Below are positions 55,983 through 64,000 of a stretch of DNA of 64,000 bases, in pieces; the first letter of the stretch is position 1; every line of letters starts with the position of its first letter. A program made the position numbers and the translations under genes. The DNA comes from CAVSQX01 sp963730225. Lineage in GTDB: Bacteria; Planctomycetota; Phycisphaerae; Tepidisphaerales; Tepidisphaeraceae. Location: contig CAVSQX010000001.1 in assembly GCA_963730225.1 (NCBI GenBank), positions 434,001-498,000 of the forward strand, written 5' to 3'. The notes beneath the pieces are model-generated. The model did not search any database and was not told where the DNA came from. It worked only from the letters and a program-made list of their open reading frames with translations.

Positions 55983-56387
55983 ATGACTGAGCTCCCCAAA
56001 CCGTTGATCCAGTTGGGCCCAAGCCAGCCCGCGCCTTCGACAGGGGGGCCTGCCATTGCCAAGCAAATTGCGCTTCAGGGGCGGGTCCTATTGGAGCGCA
56101 CGGGTTTTGTCGCGCAGAGCTTTGACGAGCACGACTCCGAGGTTAACGAATTCTTCCGTGACATCCTCACAGAACTCTCAATCCACTGCTTCACAGGGGA
56201 GCGTGCGGAGGCTCGTTCAATCTCCGAAAAGGTCAAGGCACTCATCGCAAAGTGCGAGCTTTTCTTCTGTATCCTCCCGCGCCGAGAACGGATAACTTAT
56301 CGCTGCGCCCAAAACCCAAACATCGACGCAAATGAAAGCGCATTGGAATCGGGCATTTTCTGGATGGCGTTCACTGGTGAAAACTAA
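55983..56387 (+). CDS. small TIR-like domain protein, possibly truncated
   Basis: 134 residues. The middle part 'GFVAQSFDEHDSEVNEFFRDIL' followed by 'GERAEARSISEKVKALIAKCELFFCILPRRE' resembles the beginning of TIR-like/SEFIR nucleotide-binding domains found in bacterial defence proteins (a strand, an acidic loop, then 'ISEKV...I..C' and a second strand). The usual later part is missing, so it may be truncated. It belongs to the island 55099-56387. A defence role is tentative. Confidence 0.5.
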   Translation: MTELPKPLIQLGPSQPAPSTGGPAIAKQIALQGRVLLERTGFVAQSFDEHDSEVNEFFRDILTELSIHCFTGERAEARSISEKVKALIAKCELFFCILPRRERITYRCAQNPNIDANESALESGIFWMAFTGEN

Positions 56388-56530
56388 AGAAGTGTCACGT
56401 TTAGTCAGGAGGTACCGGCGCACCGTTCAACAGGCAATCAAATCCGCCGGCCGCTGGCGGCATGCAACTCGCAGCAACATCGTCACTTGTTCCCCCAACT
56501 GCCCGCCGCTCGCTGCCGGCAGCTCGCTAC

Positions 56531-57151
56531 TCACACCTTCTTCGGCGTCGATTTCTCCGCCGCCTGAATGATCAATTTCTCCACCGCTTCCGCCTGTGCT
56601 TCGGTGGCCGAAGCAGGCAGAACGATGTGAGCCGCTCGGCGGTTCCAGCCGAGCATGTCTTTGTAGAACGGGGCGGGATTGGTCAGCTTGCCGTCGAGAC
56701 GTTCGATGGAAAGCGTTTGAGCGCCGGCGGGAAGACGAAAGGCGTCGGAGGGCTCGCCGGCTTTGGGCTTGGCGATGATGCCGGCTTTGACGGCTTCGTC
56801 GATCGCGTCACTCATGTAAACCTGAATCTTGCCGTCGCGCAGATCTTCCAGGGCGAAGATCTGCATGCGGTATTTGCCGTCGGCGATGTAGAACTGCATC
56901 GATTGCTGGCCGTTGGCTTTGGCGGAGTGGGGGGCCAAAGTCATCATGAGGGCGGCGAGGCGTTTCCAGAGCTTGGCGTGGCCGGGGACCGATTGCTCCT
57001 GGGCGGCGGCGATGTGCCGTTCGACGTTCAGGCGATCCTTGGGCGTCAGCTTGCTGAGGAACGTGTCAAAATCCATCGGCTTGGGCGGGGGGCTGATTTG
57101 CACTTTGGTGGTTTTAGAAGCTTTCACAGGTGTGGGCGTCGTGGTTGGCAT
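56531..57151 (-). CDS. hypothetical protein
   Basis: 206 residues with a Thr/Pro-rich N-terminus (MPTTTPTPVKASKTTKV), a helical region (FLSKLTPKDRLNVERHIAAAQE) and a mixed middle (QSMQFYIADGKYRMQIFALEDL). No signal peptide or membrane span. The start is 83 bp from the divergent mfd start. No family was recognised. Composition matches its neighbours. Confidence 0.65.
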   Translation of the reverse strand: MPTTTPTPVKASKTTKVQISPPPKPMDFDTFLSKLTPKDRLNVERHIAAAQEQSVPGHAKLWKRLAALMMTLAPHSAKANGQQSMQFYIADGKYRMQIFALEDLRDGKIQVYMSDAIDEAVKAGIIAKPKAGEPSDAFRLPAGAQTLSIERLDGKLTNPAPFYKDMLGWNRRAAHIVLPASATEAQAEAVEKLIIQAAEKSTPKKV

Positions 57152-57234
57152 AGCGGGGAATTATAGTCGAAGATTCGCCTTTCCGCCATCGCTGGCTCCC
57201 GATTGCCCGAATGCCGTGCTAGGATAGAGATGAG

Positions 57235-60606
<3,372 letters not shown>

Positions 60607-60837
60607 CCGCTGCAAATTCGCCACAATGCAACTGACGCAATTCTTGCCCAGATTACAGCAGCGAATGCGCTGAACGATTTGCAGTAGCATGAAAGTGGAC
60701 GCGATGATTTAGATTGTCGCGTTATGTTGATTGAAAAAAGGGATTTATCGCCAAAAAGGCGCGTGTTTTCGCTGGCGTTCGCCGGGGATTTTTTTAGATT
60801 GGATTTCTGAGCGGAGAGTTCGGGAAACGGAGCGAAA

Positions 60838-61830
60838 ATGCAACATGCAAGTAAGCGGCGGGAGAAAATCGGAGTAACCGCAGGCGGAGCAGTCGGCGGT
60901 CCAATGCTCACGAAAGCGCCGCTTTCTGGTGCGTCCATCAGGCGTTCAACTTTGCTCGATGGCAACGCGCATCGAGATCCGATAACGAAATTGAAGAGCG
61001 CATTTCGCTCGATCCCGATCTCCGTGGTCGCCGGGTGTTCGTCACTGGTTCTTGGCAGTGCTGCCCATGCGGCCCTGACCGATAGCTTCACTTACGCGCC
61101 GCCAGCCATCGTTGGCCCGGATGTGACTTACACGAATGTCAGTGAAACCGACACGCCCGCGGTTACACCGCCCGACGATGCGTATTTCGGAGCGCCGACC
61201 CTCGCTGGCGACGGCCTCGCTTTTAATCCGAGCTTTCGCGTCGAAGCCTCAAACGGCGGCGCCGACAGTGAAGACGGCACGTTGTACGTGACTCTCTCGG
61301 CGAACAATCTCACGAACAACAGCATCAATCTGCTTTCCATTTCAGAGAGCGGCGATTACGACTTGTTCCACGCCACCTCGGCCAGCGCGGTGGCCGCAAT
61401 TCTGAATATCCAGGGCCTGCTGATCACGCAGGTAAATGGCAACACTCCCGTCAACATCCCCGTCCCGTATACCGAATCCTTTGCCAACGTCAGCGGCAGT
61501 GGGCCATCCGTCATTACCTCCGACAGCATTGTTTATTCTGGCGCCGGACCTCTGGTCTCGGGCCAATGGAGCGCATCGGCCAGCTTCAACATCGCCGCGG
61601 CGTTGGCCGGCGCCGACCGAACCGGGCAGAACGTGACGGGCCTTTCCCTTGTGCTCGATAACACCCTACAGGGCGTCAGCGAAACGAGCAGCGTCGTTGA
61701 AATCGACAAGAAGAGCTTCGATCTCATCGTCGGCACATCGAACCCAATGCCATCCCTTCCCGATCCGATGAGCCTGCCTTTGATCGGTGCCGCCGGGCTG
61801 CTGGCCGTGCGCCGCAGGAACAAAGCTTGA
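60838..61830 (+). CDS. exported protein with PEP-CTERM-like sorting signal
   Basis: 330 residues. An internal signal-like hydrophobic stretch 'ISVVAGCSSLVLGSAAHAAL' lies at about residues 62-80, so the true start may be the ATG at 60904 or a later one. The body is Ser/Thr/Asn-rich beta structure. The C-terminus 'PDPMSLPLIGAAGLLAVRRRNKA' has the PEP-CTERM layout (Pro-acidic-Pro, hydrophobic span, Arg cluster), implying processing by an exosortase and surface or exopolysaccharide association. No enzyme motif was seen. The 231-bp region before it (60607-60837) holds no gene. Confidence 0.75.
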   Translation: MQHASKRREKIGVTAGGAVGGPMLTKAPLSGASIRRSTLLDGNAHRDPITKLKSAFRSIPISVVAGCSSLVLGSAAHAALTDSFTYAPPAIVGPDVTYTNVSETDTPAVTPPDDAYFGAPTLAGDGLAFNPSFRVEASNGGADSEDGTLYVTLSANNLTNNSINLLSISESGDYDLFHATSASAVAAILNIQGLLITQVNGNTPVNIPVPYTESFANVSGSGPSVITSDSIVYSGAGPLVSGQWSASASFNIAAALAGADRTGQNVTGLSLVLDNTLQGVSETSSVVEIDKKSFDLIVGTSNPMPSLPDPMSLPLIGAAGLLAVRRRNKA

Positions 61831-61979
61831 AATCTGCCGTTTTCGGTTTGCCAGGCACAATTGGGCAATTCTCGCCAAGCCTGCTGGGGCAGGAATTGGT
61901 TCGTTTTCCTCGCAGCTTGATATAACCCTAGCCGATACCTATATTGAGAAGGAGTCTCATCGAAGTAAGGAGTCCGATT

Positions 61980-62315
61980 ATGGCTATTGCACTGACCGAA
62001 AAAGCCGCCAACGAAATCAAGAAGATCGTCAAAGATCAGGGTCTGCCCGAAACCGAAACCCGTTTGCGCGTCGGGGTAAAGGGCGGTGGATGTTCGGGAT
62101 TCTCGTACATGCTCGATCTGACTGAAGAGCCCAAGAGCGAGAGCGACGAGGAAATCGACAGCCACGGAATCAAAATCCTGGTGGACATGAAGAGCAACCT
62201 CTACCTCGACGGCACCGAAATCGACTTCAAGGATGAGGTGATGGCCAAGGGATTCGTGTTTAAGAATCCCAACGCCACCAGCACCTGCGGCTGCGGAAGC
62301 AGCTTCCACGCTTGA
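61980..62315 (+). CDS. A-type iron-sulfur cluster carrier (IscA/ErpA/SufA)
   Basis: 111 residues from the ATG at 61980, with AAGGAG eight bases upstream. The three cluster Cys are present: 'GGGCSGFSYML' and the C-terminal 'STCGCGSSF'. It receives or delivers Fe-S clusters. Placement 150 bp before sufB suggests it is the SUF-linked A-type carrier. Length is normal for the family. Confidence 0.92.
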   Translation: MAIALTEKAANEIKKIVKDQGLPETETRLRVGVKGGGCSGFSYMLDLTEEPKSESDEEIDSHGIKILVDMKSNLYLDGTEIDFKDEVMAKGFVFKNPNATSTCGCGSSFHA

Positions 62316-62330
62316 AACATTGTTTCAGGC

Positions 62331-62457
62331 GAATGACGAAGTTCGAAATTCGAATGACGAATCAATGACGAATGACCAAATAACCAATTGGTCTAATACA
62401 TTCGTCATTCGAACATTCGGATTGGATTCGTCATTCGAATTTCGTCATTCGAATTCT
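62331..62457. repeat. word-repeat inverted element (ATTCG/GACGAA family), copy 2
   Basis: The left arm (62331-62386) has repeated AATGACGAA words and the right arm (62401-62457) has TTCGTCATTCGAA words, giving a long imperfect hairpin. It fills the gap between the A-type carrier and sufB and ends 8 bp before the sufB ATG. Related to 10137-10282. Confidence 0.85.
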
Positions 62458-62465
62458 CCCTGAAA

Positions 62466-63914
62466 ATGCCTACCGAAACGAGCGAAATCGAGACGCTGGC
62501 CAACCGCGAATACCGGTGGGGGTTTGTCACGGACATCGCCGCGGATTCGGCTCCACCCGGCCTGAACGAGGAGATCATCCGTTTCATCAGCCACAAAAAA
62601 GGTGAGCCGGACTGGCTGCTGAACTGGCGATTGAAAGCGTATCGGCACTGGCTGACGATGAAGGAGCCGCACTGGCCGTTTCTGCCGTACGGGTACGGGC
62701 CGATCGATTATCAAAACACGATTTACTATTCCGCGCCGCGAGCCAAGAAACAATCCATGGATGAAGTCGATCCGGAGTTGCTGGCGACATACGAGAAGCT
62801 TGGAATTCCCTTGCAGGAGCGGGCCATCCTGGCCGGCGTCGCGGTGGATGCGGTGTTCGACAGCGTTTCGGTCGCCACAACATTCAAGGAGAAGCTGGCG
62901 TCGATGGGAATTATCTTCTGCGGCTTCTCGGATGCCGTGAAGGAACATCCGGACCTGGTGCAGAAATATCTCGGCTCGGTTGTTCCATACAGCGACAATT
63001 ACTTCGCGACGCTGAACAGCGCCGTCTTCACGGATGGGTCGTTCGCTTACATCCCCAAGGGCGTGAAGTGCCCGATGGAGTTGAGCACGTATTTCCGCAT
63101 CAACGCAAAAAACACCGGCCAGTTCGAGCGAACATTGATCGTGGCCGACGAAGGAGCGAGCGTCAGCTATCTCGAAGGTTGCACCGCGCCGGTGCGCGAT
63201 GAGAATCAGCTTCACGCGGCTGTGGTGGAATTGGTCGCGCTGGACAACGCCAGCATCAAATACAGCACCGTTCAGAACTGGTATCCCGGCGATAAGCAGA
63301 CCGGCAAGGGCGGCATCTACAATTTTGTCACCAAGCGCGGCGCCTGCCGCGGCAAGAGCAGCAAGATCAGTTGGACGCAGGTTGAAACCGGCTCGGCCAT
63401 CACCTGGAAATATCCCAGCTGCATTTTGCAGGGCGATGACAGCGTCGGCGAATTTTACAGCGTGGCGCTGACCAACGGCCGACAACAGGCGGACACCGGC
63501 ACGAAGATGATCCACATCGGCAAGAACACCAAGAGCACGATCGTCAGCAAAGGCATCAGCGCCGGCCGCGGGCAGAACACGTATCGGGGATTGGTGAAGA
63601 TTCTCAAGGCCGCCACCAACAGCCGAAATTACACCCAATGCGACAGCCTTCTGCTGGGCGACAAATGTGGGGCGCACACAATTCCGTACATCGAAGTTCG
63701 CAATACCACCAGCCGGGCCGAGCACGAAGCCAGCACCAGCAAAATCGGCGAGGATCAACTCTTCTACTGCAAGACCCGCGGTATCAGTTTGGAAGATGCC
63801 ATCAGCATGATCGTCAGTGGATTCTGCAAGGAAGTGACAGACGCGCTGCCGATGGAATTCGCCGCCGAGGCGCGAAAGTTACTGGGCGTGAGCTTGGAAG
63901 GCAGCGTGGGATAA
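62466..63914 (+). CDS. sufB: Fe-S cluster assembly scaffold SufB
   Basis: 482 residues. SufB features: 'SVATTFKEKLASMGIIFCGFSDAV', 'VPYSDNYFATLNSAVFTDGSFAYIPKG', 'EGCTAPVRDENQLHAAVVEL', 'GKSSKISWTQVETGSA' and 'ISAGRGQNTYRGLVKI', ending 'GFCKEVTDALPMEFA'. It is part of the SufBCD scaffold; sufC and sufD would be expected next, beyond the window. The start codon has no clear ribosome site, since the word-repeat element ends just before it. Confidence 0.95.
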   Translation: MPTETSEIETLANREYRWGFVTDIAADSAPPGLNEEIIRFISHKKGEPDWLLNWRLKAYRHWLTMKEPHWPFLPYGYGPIDYQNTIYYSAPRAKKQSMDEVDPELLATYEKLGIPLQERAILAGVAVDAVFDSVSVATTFKEKLASMGIIFCGFSDAVKEHPDLVQKYLGSVVPYSDNYFATLNSAVFTDGSFAYIPKGVKCPMELSTYFRINAKNTGQFERTLIVADEGASVSYLEGCTAPVRDENQLHAAVVELVALDNASIKYSTVQNWYPGDKQTGKGGIYNFVTKRGACRGKSSKISWTQVETGSAITWKYPSCILQGDDSVGEFYSVALTNGRQQADTGTKMIHIGKNTKSTIVSKGISAGRGQNTYRGLVKILKAATNSRNYTQCDSLLLGDKCGAHTIPYIEVRNTTSRAEHEASTSKIGEDQLFYCKTRGISLEDAISMIVSGFCKEVTDALPMEFAAEARKLLGVSLEGSVG

Positions 63915-63925
63915 TCGGAATTTCA

Positions 63926-64000
63926 ACCACAGAGGCACAGAGACACAGAGAAAAGCGAATTCAACTTTCTCTCTTCTCTGTGTCTCTGTGCCTCTACGGT
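63926..64000. repeat. hairpin of ACCACAGAGGCACAGAG words (window edge)
   Basis: The left arm (63926-63955) and right arm (63973-64000) are complementary over about 28 bases (CAGAGGCACAGAGACACAGAG against CTCTGTGTCTCTGTGCCTCT, quoted in part). It follows sufB directly and runs into the window end. It may stop or shield the sufB message, or precede the next suf gene. Confidence 0.8.

Overview
The window reads as chromosomal DNA of a high-GC planctomycete, most likely of the Phycisphaerae side. Three things point there. A giant cell-surface protein carries the planctomycete-type N-terminal box 'LEPRQLLSG'. Another exported protein ends in a PEP-CTERM-like sorting signal (PDP...hydrophobic...RRR). 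Gene packing is loose, with single housekeeping genes scattered between envelope and signalling genes. No tRNA, rRNA, CRISPR array or transposase gene was seen.

Layout. 0-2.6 kb (minus): OmpR-type response regulator, histidine kinase and a small membrane protein. 3.2-8.9 kb: a 1449-residue surface protein with delta-60-like repeats, five exact-length 105-residue modules, a PKD domain and glycine/aspartate-rich Ca-binding-like repeats, then a SpoIID/LytB-like lipoprotein. 8.9-16.4 kb: DHH phosphoesterase, HD phosphohydrolase, PheA, a membrane protein and ClpB. 16.5-20 kb (minus): pyrE, a membrane glycosyltransferase and a GH18 protein. 20.1-23.3 kb: Uma2-like nuclease, a hypothetical gene and a heavily frameshifted proS. 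23.5-25.9 kb: TIM-barrel isomerase, SerC and 3-methyladenine glycosylase. 25.9-27.3 kb (minus): two unrecognised coupled genes. 27.3-33.8 kb: an arginine succinyltransferase (AST) operon, M20 peptidase-astC-astA-astD-astB. 33.8-40.7 kb: outer-membrane phospholipase A, then an operon of beta-barrel, cupredoxin, hybrid kinase and HD-GYP regulator. 40.7-44.4 kb: ABC exporter and membrane glycosyltransferase. 44.4-49.7 kb: LysA, a TIM-barrel protein, TrpF, rhamnulokinase and amidohydrolase. 49.7-55.1 kb: M3 peptidase, ABC ATPase, Ndk and LigA. 55.1-56.4 kb: small DUF6883/DUF4926/TIR-like island. 56.5-60.6 kb: hypothetical and Mfd. 60.8-63.9 kb: PEP-CTERM-like protein, A-type Fe-S carrier and SufB.

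The clearest metabolic unit is the AST operon: arginine is succinylated, dihydrolysed, transaminated and oxidised, and the usual last gene (astE, zinc M14 hydrolase) appears to be replaced by an M20 amidohydrolase at the operon head. The clearest signalling unit is the beta-barrel, cupredoxin, hybrid kinase and HD-GYP operon, which looks like a periplasmic copper/redox input coupled to c-di-GMP turnover.

Two sequence-level themes run through the window. First, many genes, including normally essential ones (proS, ligA, clpB), are interrupted by single-base indels, with proS carrying about seven in 1.1 kb; sequencing or assembly error is the simplest reading. Second, intergenic gaps repeatedly hold hairpins built from short quasi-tandem words, and palindromic elements also sit inside genes (astB, mfd). 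Two copies of one element (16447 and 33056) have complementary changes on both stem sides.
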